From: Petasospora fabianii
Taxonomy: Eukaryota > Ascomycota > Saccharomycetes > Phaffomycetales > Wickerhamomycetaceae
Direction: 5' to 3'
Length of the DNA stretch: 64,000 bases
NCBI GenBank assembly: GCA_022641835.1
Contig: CP048716.1
Location: 744,001 to 808,000 of the forward strand
The notes beneath the pieces are model-generated. The model was given only the letters and a program-made list of their open reading frames with translations, was not told the DNA's origin and searched no databases. This document shows, piece after piece, positions 20,275 to 30,114 of this stretch (position 1 is its first letter; each line of letters begins with the position of its first letter). The translations under genes and the position numbers were made by a program.

Positions 20275-20352
20275 ATGCGTGCTAAATGGAGAAAGAAAAG
20301 AGTGAGAAGACTCAAAAGAAAGAGACGGAAAGTCAGAGCCAGATCCAAATAA
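20275..20352 (+). CDS. RPL41: Ribosomal protein eL41 (Rpl41), 25 residues
   Basis: A 26-codon frame encodes a 25-residue protein beginning MRAKWRKKRVRRLKRK and ending RARSK. It differs from S. cerevisiae Rpl41 at one position (Val10 for Thr). It is among the shortest conserved eukaryotic proteins, a single Arg/Lys-rich helix at the ribosomal subunit interface. Near-identity over the whole length leaves little doubt. The gene is preceded by consensus intron signals in its leader. Confidence 0.97.
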   Translation: MRAKWRKKRVRRLKRKRRKVRARSK

Positions 20353-21387
20353 GCGGACTGAGATGACTGTGATTGTTTGAAGAGATGGAGGTTTGATGTC
20401 ACTTATGGTAGGGTATCGATTATGAAAAGGGTTCTCTCACTTTAGAGAACCTGAGTTGTTCAGTATCTTGTCGGTATTTCTTGCTTTGGAACTTCCCTTT
20501 TGGATTGCTTTCACGCTATTGGTTATTTCATTGAGATCTTGGAATTTTATTACAACGCCTAACTTTTGAACAATTAAGTGTTTACTTGGACTTGTCTAAG
20601 TAAGCTCTTGTTGGATCAAATGTCTGTCCGCTTGAGAAAATAAAATGTATGCTTGTCGTATGTTTAAATTGGTTTGTAGATGTTAACACTCTGGTGATTG
20701 CTTGCGATGGATCATTAGACTATTGGCTATCTTGTCGAACGACTGATGGCGATGTGATTGTCTCTGTTGCTTCGGCCATTGTTGATGGTGTATAGCAATT
20801 AAGAGAATAAGCATAATTGGTCATGGATTCAATCTATACTAGGTTTAATCTATTATCTATACCCCGAAGCAAATGGTTTAGTCTCTTGACTTCAGTCTAA
20901 CCATTCGGCGATGGGCTTTGGTGAGGGGTCAATAGACCTAATCTGATAATTTGACCGGAAATACTTCTACATTGGGCCGTTAGAATTGCTTCAAATTTCC
21001 ATGCTACATAAAGCAATCCCACAGTAACATAACAATCAACTTTCCAACACAATAAAACTACACTACCTCTCTATTCAGCCTCCTATTAAACCAGTAATAT
21101 AAACCACCTCCGTCCAAAAAAAAACAACCGCAGTGGAAACCGGGTAACTGTGCTTATCGTATCCGGGTAACGGTGTCTTTTCGCGAATCCATTTTTGGTT
21201 GGCGGCAATTCGAGGTTTCGGGAAAGCAGCCACATGTCTCTCCTGTTTAAAGCTTCTCTCTTAATAGACCAAAACCAGTACACTCAGCGCACTGAGGATT
21301 ACAGAAGAACGGCCAATCGTCTGGACGAGACCTTTCACATCTGCAATTCTATTAAAGTTCGTGTACTAGCCCTACTCTGCTGTCAAA
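20353..21387. promoter_or_regulatory. RPL41 3' region and VMA1 promoter (1.0 kb)
   Basis: 1035 bases with no supported gene. Mixed sequence with AT-rich stretches at 20480-20660 and an A8-containing run at about 21116-21124. Short frames show no recognisable protein. Confidence 0.35.
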
Positions 21388-24300
21388 ATGGTACGTTTTT
21401 TCCACAAGTTTCCCCGAGGGGTGTAACCTATTGATAAGGAGGAAGCTGACATTTACACTTAATGTTGGCTTTTGGCTCGGTGTTTCTTACACTTATCATC
21501 AAGTTTTCTTTCAATTAGTAGTATACTAACACATTTGTCAACAGGCTGGTGCAATTGAAAACGCCCGTAAGGAGATTAAGCGTATCTCGCTCGAGGACCA
21601 TTCTGAGTCCGAATATGGCCAGATCTACTCTGTCTCCGGTCCAGTCGTGATTGCTGAGAATATGATTGGTTGTGCCATGTACGAATTGGTTAAAGTTGGT
21701 CATGACAATTTGGTTGGTGAAGTTATCAGAATTGAAGGTGATAAGGCTACTATCCAAGTTTATGAAGAGACTGCTGGTGTTACAGTTGGTGACCCAGTCT
21801 TGAGAACGGGTAAACCATTATCCGTTGAACTTGGTCCAGGTTTGATGGAGACCATTTATGATGGTATTCAAAGACCACTTAAGGCCATTAAGGAAATGTC
21901 TCAATCCATTTATATCCCAAGAGGTATTGATGCCCCAGCTTTGGATAGAAGTGTTAAGTATGATTTCAAACCAGCTTCTCTTAAAGTTGGTGATCACATT
22001 GCAGGTGGTGACATCTTTGGTTCCATCTTTGAAAACTCGCTTCTTAACGATCATAAGATCCTCTTGCCACCAAGAGCTAGAGGTACAATTACATCTATCG
22101 CACAAGCTGGTTCTTACACCATTGATGAACCATTGATCGAAGTTGAGTTTGATGGTATCAAACATAGTTACTCCATGTTCCACACATGGCCAGTTCGTGT
22201 TCCAAGACCAGTCGCTGAAAAACTCTCTGCCGATTACCCACTTCTTACCGGTCAAAGAGTCTTGGATGCCTTGTTCCCATGTGTCCAGGGTGGTACAACA
22301 TGTATCCCAGGTGCCTTTGGTTGTGGTAAGACTGTCATCTCGCAATCTCTTTCCAAGTATTCCAACTCTGATGCTATCATCTACGTCGGATGCTTCCGCA
22401 AGGGTACCGATGTTATGATGGCTAATGGTCAAGATAAAGTCATTGAACAAGTTGAGGTTGGTGATCAAGTTATGGGTTCAGATGGTTTGCCAAGAGAGGT
22501 TGTTGGCCTTCCAAGAGGTAACTCCACCATGTACGCCGTTTCTCAATCAATTGAATCTCCATCACTCGATAAGATTGAATTTGTTGTCTCTGAAGACCAC
22601 TTGCTTGTTTTGAAGACTAAGCAGAATGTCACTATCTCCAGAAACGATGATTGCTTCCAGGTTGTGCATTATGAGATGGAGGATGGCGTTGTTAGAGAAA
22701 GAACAGAGTCTATCGACATCAAGACTAATGGTGGTGAGACTCAGGCTAAGGCTCTTGCTGATGCTTACGCTAAGGGTATCGACATTAACGCTGTCTTTGA
22801 CTGGACCGTCACCGCTAAGGACTTCTTTGAAGGTTCTTATGTAAACAGCACCGGTTCAAAGAGAGAAATCGCTGAACGTGTTAAAGATGCTTCTACTCAG
22901 ATGATTCAGCCAGTTCTTTTGGAGTCTGGTAACTTTGCCTCAAAGCTCAACAATGTCTCTATCAAGGGATCAGCTTCTGACATGGCATACCTTCTTGGTG
23001 CCTGGGTCGGTAATGGTCACATTGATACTTCATCTTACTCATTGGCATGTGACAACACCGACTTTGCTAAGAAGATCACTGAATGTGCTGCTAAGCTTGG
23101 TCTTGGTGCCACTCATCACGTCTTCCACGAGCGTCATGCTCCAGCTTCACCAATGAGTGTGGCCTCCGAAGTGTCCTCAGACTTTGAAATGGATGACTGC
23201 TCTATGTTGAGTGATGATGACTCCTCCGCTACAGAGTCCGTTGAAGTTTCTGGCAAGTCTACTTACAGATCACATTCCTCTGCTCTCGACATGTCACTTC
23301 TCAAGGGTGATATGACCGTTACCATCCATGGTGCCGATGTCACTCAGCTTTGTGAGACTTTTGGTGTCAGAAACAATGTTGATGGCTCTTATGAGAAGTC
23401 TGTTCCACTTTCTTTGGCTACTGATGACATTGAGGTCAGAGAGCACTTCATTGCCGGTTTGATCGACTCTGATGGTTCTGTCAAGCATGTCACTAATGAG
23501 AATGTCATTCTCGAGGATGAATTGGCATCTGGCAATATCTCTTGTGCTACACACGCTGTTGTCAACACCATCTACGATGGCGTTGCCCAGGGTTTGGTCA
23601 AGGTTGCTCGCTCCCTTGGTATTGCTGCTTCTATCAACACCAAGGATGCTACTGGTGTTAACCAGATCTACTTGGGTGGTGAGGCTTTGCTTCCTGTTCT
23701 CTCCAAGTGTTCCACTGAGGAGAAGAGAGTTGAGTTTGACTCTGAAAGCTTCACCAGAAAGGCTGTTCCAATGAAATTCACTCTCGATGAACTTCCAAAC
23801 GAGGACTACTACGGTATCACCTTGGCCAAGGAGACTGACCACATGTTCATGTTGTCCAACATGGTTTTGGTGCACAACTGTGGTGAGCGTGGTAACGAAA
23901 TGGCTGAAGTCTTGATGGAGTTCCCAGAGTTGTTTACCGAAATTTCTGGTCGTAAGGAGCCTATTATGAAGAGAACGACATTGGTTGCCAACACCTCCAA
24001 CATGCCAGTCGCTGCCAGAGAGGCTTCCATTTACACTGGTATCACACTTGCTGAGTACTTCCGTGATCAAGGTAAGAACGTTTCCATGATTGCTGATTCT
24101 TCTTCAAGATGGGCCGAGGCCTTGAGAGAAATCTCTGGTCGTCTTGGTGAGATGCCTGCTGATCAAGGTTTCCCAGCTTACTTGGGTGCCAAGTTGGCCT
24201 CTTTCTACGAGAGAGCTGGTAAGGCTGTTGCTCTTGGTTCTCCAGACCGTATTGGTTCTGTCTCCATCGTTGCTGCTGTTTCTCCAGCTGGTGGTGATTT

Positions 24301-24883
24301 CTCCGATCCAGTTACAACTTCCACCTTGGGTATTACACAGGTGTTCTGGGGTTTGGATAAGAAGCTTGCCCAGAGAAAGCATTTCCCATCCATCAACACA
24401 TCCGTTTCTTACTCCAAGTACACCAATGTTTTGAACAAGTACTACGATGGAAACTACCCAGAGTTCCCAGTGCTTAGAGACAGAATCAAGGAGATCTTGT
24501 CCAAGGCTGAAGAGTTGGAGCAAGTTGTCCAGCTTGTCGGTAAGTCTGCCTTGTCTGATTCTGATAAGATTACCCTTGACGTTTCCGCTTTGATCAAGGA
24601 GGACTTCTTGCAACAGAATGGTTATTCGACATATGATGCCTTCTGCCCAATTTGGAAGACTTTCGACATGATGAGAGCCTTTGTCGGATACCACGATGAG
24701 GCACAAAAGGCTGTTGCTAACGGTGCTAACTGGAACAAGCTTGCTGAGCAGACTTCTGACGTTAAGCACTCTGTTTCTTCTTCCAAGTTCTTCGAGCCTT
24801 CGAGAGGTGAGGAGGAAATCAAGGGAGAGTTTGAAAACCTCATCACTACAATCTCTGAGAGATTTGCCGAGGCTGCTGAGTAA
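21388..24883 (+). CDS. VMA1: V-ATPase catalytic subunit A precursor with intein (Vma1)
   Basis: Two exons (21388-21390, the ATG alone, and 21545-24883) encode 1113 residues. Removing the 496-residue intein leaves 617, the same as mature S. cerevisiae Vma1. The host protein is almost colinear with yeast Vma1: MAGAIENARKEIKRISLEDH at the start, the Walker A loop GAFGCGKT, and CGERGNEMAEVLMEFPEL immediately after the intein. Vma1 hydrolyses ATP in the V1 sector to drive proton pumping into the vacuole. The intein sits after mature Gly283, the same point as in S. cerevisiae. Because the insertion lies in the nucleotide-binding core, protein splicing must work for an active pump. Confidence 0.98.
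21391..21544 (+). other. Intron directly after the VMA1 start codon (154 nt)
   Basis: Donor GTACGT at 21391, TACTAAC at about 21524-21530 and acceptor CAACAG at 21544. Splicing joins the bare ATG to GCTGGTGCAATTGAAAAC, giving MAGAIEN as in S. cerevisiae Vma1. Confidence 0.93.
22391..23878 (+). mobile_element. VMA1 intein with degenerate LAGLIDADG homing endonuclease
   Basis: In-frame insertion of 496 residues, against 454 for PI-SceI. Splicing residues look intact: Cys1 (CFRKGTDVMMANG), block B SEDH with His70, C-terminal block VLVHN (His495-Asn496) and a +1 Cys from the host. The Asn/Thr of PI-SceI block B is Ser/Asp here. The endonuclease has two LAGLIDADG motifs. The second, AGLIDSDG, keeps its Asp at residue 361. 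The first reads LLGAWVGNG, with Asn208 at the position of PI-SceI Asp218. Between the motifs is an extra acidic Ser-rich stretch (about residues 250-300). Both Asp residues are needed for cleavage in PI-SceI, so homing activity is probably lost while protein splicing is retained. Confidence 0.95.
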
Positions 24884-25045
24884 ATCAGCTTTTGCCCTTT
24901 TTAAGGCAACACTTGATGACTACTTTTGCTATAGAGTCGTCATGGTCATCATGTGTTGTTCGTCATTTTGTCTACTTTTGTATCATTCAACATCCTTTCA
25001 CATTACTAATTGTAATTGATATCATACACGTTTTAAGCACTCAAT

Positions 25046-26710
25046 CTAAGGTCTGTAATTGTTTGTGACCGTCGTAGCATTGACACTTTGACCCATGTCC
25101 AATACGGATTCGTCGTCCAACGAGCACCCATTACAACAGGTTAATAAGAAGTAAGTATCATCAAAGCAGCCCCAAAGGGCCTCTCTGAACGCATCCCAGA
25201 ATCCAAACCCAATCTCTTCATCATCATCTTCATAATAACTAGGCACTCTCAATCTATATTGCGGCATATGAGGAGTTGGGTCAGGTTCTGCCTTCACCAT
25301 CATCCGGACCTCATCAACAGTGACTGGTAGGGCCTCTGCGGTGCTCGGTTCAAGATAAGGATTTCCAGGTTCATGAAGCTCCTTAGCTGAAGGTGCTATG
25401 GCCTCATTGGAAAGTTCCTGTTCCGATGAAGGACTCTCAGGGCTATGTGACCGTTCACCACTCAAGACTCTTCTCATCGAGAGGGTGATAGATGGGGATC
25501 CAGACCCTGGTGAAACCAGACCTGGGGGACCTGAAGCGAAATACTCATCCAGACTCTCTTGGATGGAGCTGTTGTCCTGTTCTTTGATCACAGTCAACTG
25601 TTGTCGTTCTTCTCCAGACAGTTGATGGGGTGACTCTTCATCATTTGTGACTGGGTTTGAGACACTTCCAGATGACTGGTTGAAAGTCTCTCTGAATGCA
25701 GACTGCAACATCCGTGCTGGATGTCGGGAGAGTCTTGTATTTGAGCGATTCAAGAAAGGGGAACGGGTGATACTTTCGATTGTAGGAGAGGAGACACCAG
25801 TGTATGCTGAAGAGCCATCGGAAGTGTAGAGAGCATTGGAGTCAACCATGTAGATAGGCAAGTCTGGATCCTGAAAAGGGTGCTGCCCATTCATAATCTC
25901 ACCAGAATGGAACAGAGATGGAGGCAGATGCCATCGAATAAACAGTTCTTCCATTCGGTTCTGCACTCTGTCCTCTACTGGGAATATCCTCATGCTCTGT
26001 CTGCTGATAACAGTTTCTCTCAACGAGCGTCCAAGGCTAGTAGACAAATGAGTTGACGGCAAATACGGTGGTAGATGATTCAAATCATCATCAGTGAGTA
26101 CTTCTTCTAGCTCATTGACATCTATTATGTGGCTTCCCAGACTCTCAGATCTCTGTTTAGTGTAACTCAGCTGGCTTGGAGTTAGGGAAGGTGATGAGGT
26201 CAATGGAATTGTACTGGAACTGTCATACCTGAAGATCTGTGGGGCAGGATTATGCAATAATACATTCTTAGGAGTACATGAGACATGTTTGGTATGATGA
26301 AGAGTAGAAGCCCGGCTCGGAATGCTAGTGCGTGCCGTATAGTATATGGTGTTCTGCAAAGACTCGGATCTTCCCATGGGAGAGACCGAATCTGTTGAGG
26401 GGCCATTGTGGGACACTGGAGATAGAGATGATCTTGTCAAAATTGTCCATTCATCTAGTGTAGATCTTTCAATGTCACTGGCTGAAGAGTGTCTCAAACG
26501 AGTGCCTTGACGTTCTCCACCGAGAGCCAGTGGGAGATTTGGTGAGACATCAGGTGTAGCTGCCAGTGTCGTTCCTTCAAACTCAAGTTGTGGATCTCCA
26601 TGAGCTTGTGATGCTATTTCTCTTGGTGAATCTGAGCGCAATGAATTGGCCAGTGAAGGAGGTGAGACTGTCAGTGATCCTGCTGGAAGTCCATCCTGGT
26701 GTGAGGACAT
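25046..26710 (-). CDS. Ser-rich protein of unknown function with C-terminal cysteine cluster
   Basis: 554 residues from the only early in-frame ATG (MSSHQDGLPAGS). About 480 residues are Ser/Pro-rich, low complexity and probably disordered, with many SP/TP sites (SPPSLANS, SPSLTPSQL, SPGSGSPS). The last 70 are distinct: an acidic patch (YYEDDDEEIGFGF), an aromatic amphipathic stretch (WDAFREALWGCFDD) and TYFLLTCCNGCSLDD, where a hydrophobic run meets three cysteines that could be palmitoylated. This suggests a peripheral membrane protein or adaptor with phospho-regulation. I do not recognise the family. It converges on VMA1 across 162 bases. Confidence 0.75.
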   Translation of the reverse strand: MSSHQDGLPAGSLTVSPPSLANSLRSDSPREIASQAHGDPQLEFEGTTLAATPDVSPNLPLALGGERQGTRLRHSSASDIERSTLDEWTILTRSSLSPVSHNGPSTDSVSPMGRSESLQNTIYYTARTSIPSRASTLHHTKHVSCTPKNVLLHNPAPQIFRYDSSSTIPLTSSPSLTPSQLSYTKQRSESLGSHIIDVNELEEVLTDDDLNHLPPYLPSTHLSTSLGRSLRETVISRQSMRIFPVEDRVQNRMEELFIRWHLPPSLFHSGEIMNGQHPFQDPDLPIYMVDSNALYTSDGSSAYTGVSSPTIESITRSPFLNRSNTRLSRHPARMLQSAFRETFNQSSGSVSNPVTNDEESPHQLSGEERQQLTVIKEQDNSSIQESLDEYFASGPPGLVSPGSGSPSITLSMRRVLSGERSHSPESPSSEQELSNEAIAPSAKELHEPGNPYLEPSTAEALPVTVDEVRMMVKAEPDPTPHMPQYRLRVPSYYEDDDEEIGFGFWDAFREALWGCFDDTYFLLTCCNGCSLDDESVLDMGQSVNATTVTNNYRP

Positions 26711-27046
26711 TGTGAGTAGGTGATGGAGGTTATGTGCTTGATAGAACAACCTGGAAACCAGGACCAACAGAGAGAAAGCTTATGTGCAGTAGGTTAAAAG
26801 ATATAAACCTTCATCTGAAGCTGTATATTTCAAGACTTATATTGTTATTTATCGGTCAGTGCTCGGAGGAAGGCGGGGCATGTCCCCGTCACCACAAAGC
26901 CATGATACGCACAAGTCTTTAATGCACTACATCTGTTATTGTATACAGCTGATGTTATGAGTGGTTCATTATTAGTCTACAAACCAATGGATTGGTTTAT
27001 AGATGGAGTCAATAAACAGAAGACTAGGCACAGATCATGTAGCCAA
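26711..27046. other. Intergenic region, SDR paralogue 1 3' side / unknown gene promoter
   Basis: 336 bases between two minus-strand genes. GC-rich patch at about 26866-26895 (GGAGGAAGGCGGGGCATGTC). No gene recognised. Confidence 0.35.
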
Positions 27047-27943
27047 TTAGTAGTTGGTCAAAATGTCCTCCTCAAGTAATGGATACTTTGGGACCCAACC
27101 CAAGCTCTTCTTTGTGATGTCAGCACTTGTTTTACCATTTGCAGAGATGACAAAGGCTAAGAATCCAAAGTATTCAGCATAATGCTCAGGTGGGATAGAT
27201 TTAACCTCCAAACCATGCTTCTTTCCAATGGCCTCTGCAATCTTCTTGGTTGAAATAAGCTCAGACATTCCATGTAGAGCTGAGTCTGCTTCACCCTTCT
27301 CAACGGCAAGTCTGTAGAGAACAGCAGCGTCTCTTCTGTTAATCGCTGGCCAGACATTTGTGCCTTCACTTGGATAAGCAACGAAACCTTTCTCGTTGGC
27401 ACATTTGATCCAATGTGGGACGAAACCTTTATCACCGATATCATGAACAGTAGGAGACAATCTAACACTCATAGACTTAATACCTCTATTCTTCAATCCG
27501 AGAACAAATGCTTCATTCTCAGTTCTTTGACGAACCCAACCTTGTCCCTGGACTTCTCTGAAGTTTTCATCAATGAAGGTATCAGTAGGAACAAGACAAA
27601 AGGCAAGCAGACCATGAGTATAGACCAATGGTTTATCAGACCCTTCGAGGGCATCAGCAAGAGCCTCGACAGCCTCACGATCAATCTTGACAGAAGTATC
27701 CATATCGGCAAAGTTATTAATGAATCCCAAGTGGATAACACCATCACTTTCCTTAGCAGCACTCTTGAGAACATCAAGGCTAGTCAAGTCACCAATGACG
27801 GCTTCACCACCATAAGACTTGATCTTTTCAGCTGATTCTTGAGATCTGGCAAGACCAATAACTTGGTGGCCATTGGAGATGAGCTCCTCGACGACAGCGG
27901 AACCGATGAAACCTGAGGCTCCAGTGACAAAGTATTTACCCAT
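27047..27943 (-). CDS. NAD(P)-binding SDR-like reductase, YLL056C family, copy 1
   Basis: 298 residues, the same length as S. cerevisiae YLL056C. A Rossmann glycine motif TGASGFIG is at residues 7-14, followed by GLARSQES and a GDLTSLD acidic loop. Conserved blocks include GLKNRGIKSMSVRLSPTVHD, FVPHWIKCA and a C-terminal SLGWVPKYPLLEEDI, typical of extended/atypical SDRs of the epimerase/dehydratase class. The usual catalytic YxxxK is not apparent; RQRTENEAF occupies that region. YLL056C is induced by drugs and oxidants, so a detoxifying reductase role is plausible, but the substrate is unknown. A paralogue is at 39455-40351. Confidence 0.85.
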   Translation of the reverse strand: MGKYFVTGASGFIGSAVVEELISNGHQVIGLARSQESAEKIKSYGGEAVIGDLTSLDVLKSAAKESDGVIHLGFINNFADMDTSVKIDREAVEALADALEGSDKPLVYTHGLLAFCLVPTDTFIDENFREVQGQGWVRQRTENEAFVLGLKNRGIKSMSVRLSPTVHDIGDKGFVPHWIKCANEKGFVAYPSEGTNVWPAINRRDAAVLYRLAVEKGEADSALHGMSELISTKKIAEAIGKKHGLEVKSIPPEHYAEYFGFLAFVISANGKTSADITKKSLGWVPKYPLLEEDILTNY

Positions 27944-28645
27944 TGTGTTGTAGTTGTTGTGTGGTTGTTGTTGTTGAATGAAGAGGAGACTAAGACTGAA
28001 AAGACGGATAACTAAGGCAGATCATTGTCAGTATATATACTCCATGGTGTCAAGTAGTGTCAAATACGGCTAAGTAATAATCAAAATCTCATCATATGTT
28101 TAACCAACGCTCAAGATGGCCAAAAAGGGAATTCTGGGCCGGATAAAAGTGAGTCGGATTTTCTCGGCCGGAGACGAAGAGACGGAATTTACGGATTTAC
28201 TCAACATCTCCGAAAGTGGGATTTCTAATGTAATTCAAACTTAGATCAATAGTTAGATATTGTTTTAGACGGAGCCTTCGGAGCCATGGTGGGGTATTTG
28301 CTTACATTTTGGTCTTCTGCTCCTCCCTTGAAGTGGTCAAGAAGTTCTCAGGAACTATACTATGTTAATTCTCTTAGTGGAAGTACAAGCAGTAGAGTAC
28401 GGCTGTGACATGTTCCATTTATATTATTTGTTATATGTCCTATTGATGTCATATAATATGTTCTATAGTCAAAGTTCACTAAACAGCCAGTTTATAACCT
28501 CACTAAACTACAAATGTAGAGAATATATTCAAAGTTTAGTGTGGCTCAGTTTTTTTTAATGGCTCACGGATTTGCCTCCCATAGATAAGAAATTCTAGAA
28601 GATACACATTAAAGTCTCTCCAGTTGTACTACAGGAGCCCAATTT
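27944..28645. promoter_or_regulatory. Divergent region, SDR copy 1 / AlaX-like gene
   Basis: 702 bases. A GTT/TGT-rich leader lies just upstream of the SDR ATG (27947-27976). GGCCGG occurs twice (28137 and 28166 areas) within CG-rich sequence that could hold zinc-cluster factor half-sites. The right part is AT-rich. No gene recognised. Confidence 0.4.
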
Positions 28646-29953
28646 ATGGCCACTCTGATCAGAATGGGAATAGAAGTGACCCCACAGATCGTTGGAGCAC
28701 TCAAGTGCCAGCGCAACTCTTTCCTTAAGGAGTTCTCAACCGTCGTTGTCCATTGTGCCGAGGATGTCCCCACAGAGCCAACGGCTAAGGCTTCTAAGAA
28801 GTCCAAGTCGAAACCAGCTGAGTCATCCAAGAAGAAGTATGCCATTGAACTTCAGGACACGATCCTATTCCCAGAAGGAGGTGGTCAACCCTCCGATCAG
28901 GGATTCATCATCGTTGAGTCTGGTCAAAGACACTTTGTCGAACATGTTAGAAGAGACAAGTTGAGTGCTGTTCATCTCATCGATGAGCCAATGGAACCAG
29001 GTACATCTGTCAAACTCGAGCTGGACTGGAAGAGACGTATGGACCATATGCAGCAACATACTGGTCAGCATTTACTCTCTGCAGTGCTTGACTCTTATGA
29101 GATCCCAACGTTAAGTTGGAGTATGGGTGAGATGGTAAACTATATTGAGCTACCAAGGTCGTTATCCGAAGAAGAGGTTGAAGAAGTGAGTGCTAAGGTC
29201 AATGAGAGAATCATGGAGGGTATCAGTATCACTGTGGAGACACCAGAGAAGGACAATGTCAAACAAGATAAATTACCAGATGACTATGATGTTGACAAAG
29301 GTGTCCTTAGAGTTATCAAGATTGGTGAACTTGACAAGAACCCATGTTGTGGAACACACTTACAATCAACTGCACAGATCCTCTCCATTGCCCTGCTTCA
29401 TCAGACTCCTGTCAGGGGATCAAATTCAAGATTGCATTTCATCGCTGGTGATCGTGTTCGTCAGTATGCGACTCAGTCTCATAAGATTCTTAAGCAATCA
29501 TCTCAGGAATTGTCTTGTCAATTCGAAGATATCACTGATAAGATCGGTCAATTGAACTTGAACTATAGAAAGTCTACAAAGAAGGAGGCTACTTGGAAAG
29601 AGGAAGTTGCTAAGTATCAATCCCTTGATATCCTTTCGCAATTGAAAGAGAAGGACGTTGCACATTTGTACAGAGCCGACGCTGGCTTAGACTACCTCAC
29701 TTTGATATTCAAAGCCACTTCCAAAGAACAACCAGATGGAAAATGTGTGGTTCTAATCTCTGGTCAGGGTAAAGAAGGTGGTTCTGTGATTATCAACTCA
29801 TCTGATGCTGAGAAGACAATGGCCATTGCAAAGCACCTTCAGTCTCTTATCCCAGGACTTAGAGGTGGTGGTAAGACCAAGTGGCAAGGAAAGATCACTG
29901 GGTTTGGTAAGGGTGAGCTTGAAGCTGCTCTTGACTACTTGAAGTCTGCCTAA
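28646..29953 (+). CDS. AlaX-type alanyl-tRNA editing protein (YNL040W-like)
   Basis: 435 residues (429 if the second ATG, MGIEVTPQ, is used; that start aligns better with YNL040W). Hallmarks of the AlaRS editing domain are FPEGGGQPSDQG, HMQQHTGQHLLSA with the two metal-binding histidines, and PCCGTHLQS with the Cys/His pair. A Lys/Ser-rich insertion lies near residues 50-65. The C-terminal half resembles the AlaRS C-terminal region with GGGKTKWQGKITGFGKGELE. Free-standing AlaX proteins deacylate Ser-tRNA(Ala) or Gly-tRNA(Ala) in the cytoplasm and protect translation fidelity. S. cerevisiae YNL040W (456 residues) is the closest relative known to me. Confidence 0.88.
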   Translation: MATLIRMGIEVTPQIVGALKCQRNSFLKEFSTVVVHCAEDVPTEPTAKASKKSKSKPAESSKKKYAIELQDTILFPEGGGQPSDQGFIIVESGQRHFVEHVRRDKLSAVHLIDEPMEPGTSVKLELDWKRRMDHMQQHTGQHLLSAVLDSYEIPTLSWSMGEMVNYIELPRSLSEEEVEEVSAKVNERIMEGISITVETPEKDNVKQDKLPDDYDVDKGVLRVIKIGELDKNPCCGTHLQSTAQILSIALLHQTPVRGSNSRLHFIAGDRVRQYATQSHKILKQSSQELSCQFEDITDKIGQLNLNYRKSTKKEATWKEEVAKYQSLDILSQLKEKDVAHLYRADAGLDYLTLIFKATSKEQPDGKCVVLISGQGKEGGSVIINSSDAEKTMAIAKHLQSLIPGLRGGGKTKWQGKITGFGKGELEAALDYLKSA

Positions 29954-30114
29954 GACAAGAACACTTATTTATAAACAAGACGTATGTATATGCGCAATAA
30001 ATTACAACTTAAGGAGATCTTTCATGTAACTAATGTCATTCAATTGTCCTATAAAAACTGAAATAAACCCATACCAACTCGTAAACCAAAAATCATCAAC
30101 AGATTTCATCATTT

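Noticed and set aside
23294-24070. Long antisense frames over VMA1 (also 21818-22468 and 24104-24769)
   Set aside because: They shadow the strongly biased sense codons of VMA1 and its intein and show no protein family features.
27047-27943. Recent bacterial transfer of the SDR genes
   Set aside because: A full-length S. cerevisiae relative (YLL056C) of equal length exists, so vertical or old origin is simpler, although bacterial-like sequences are common in this class.
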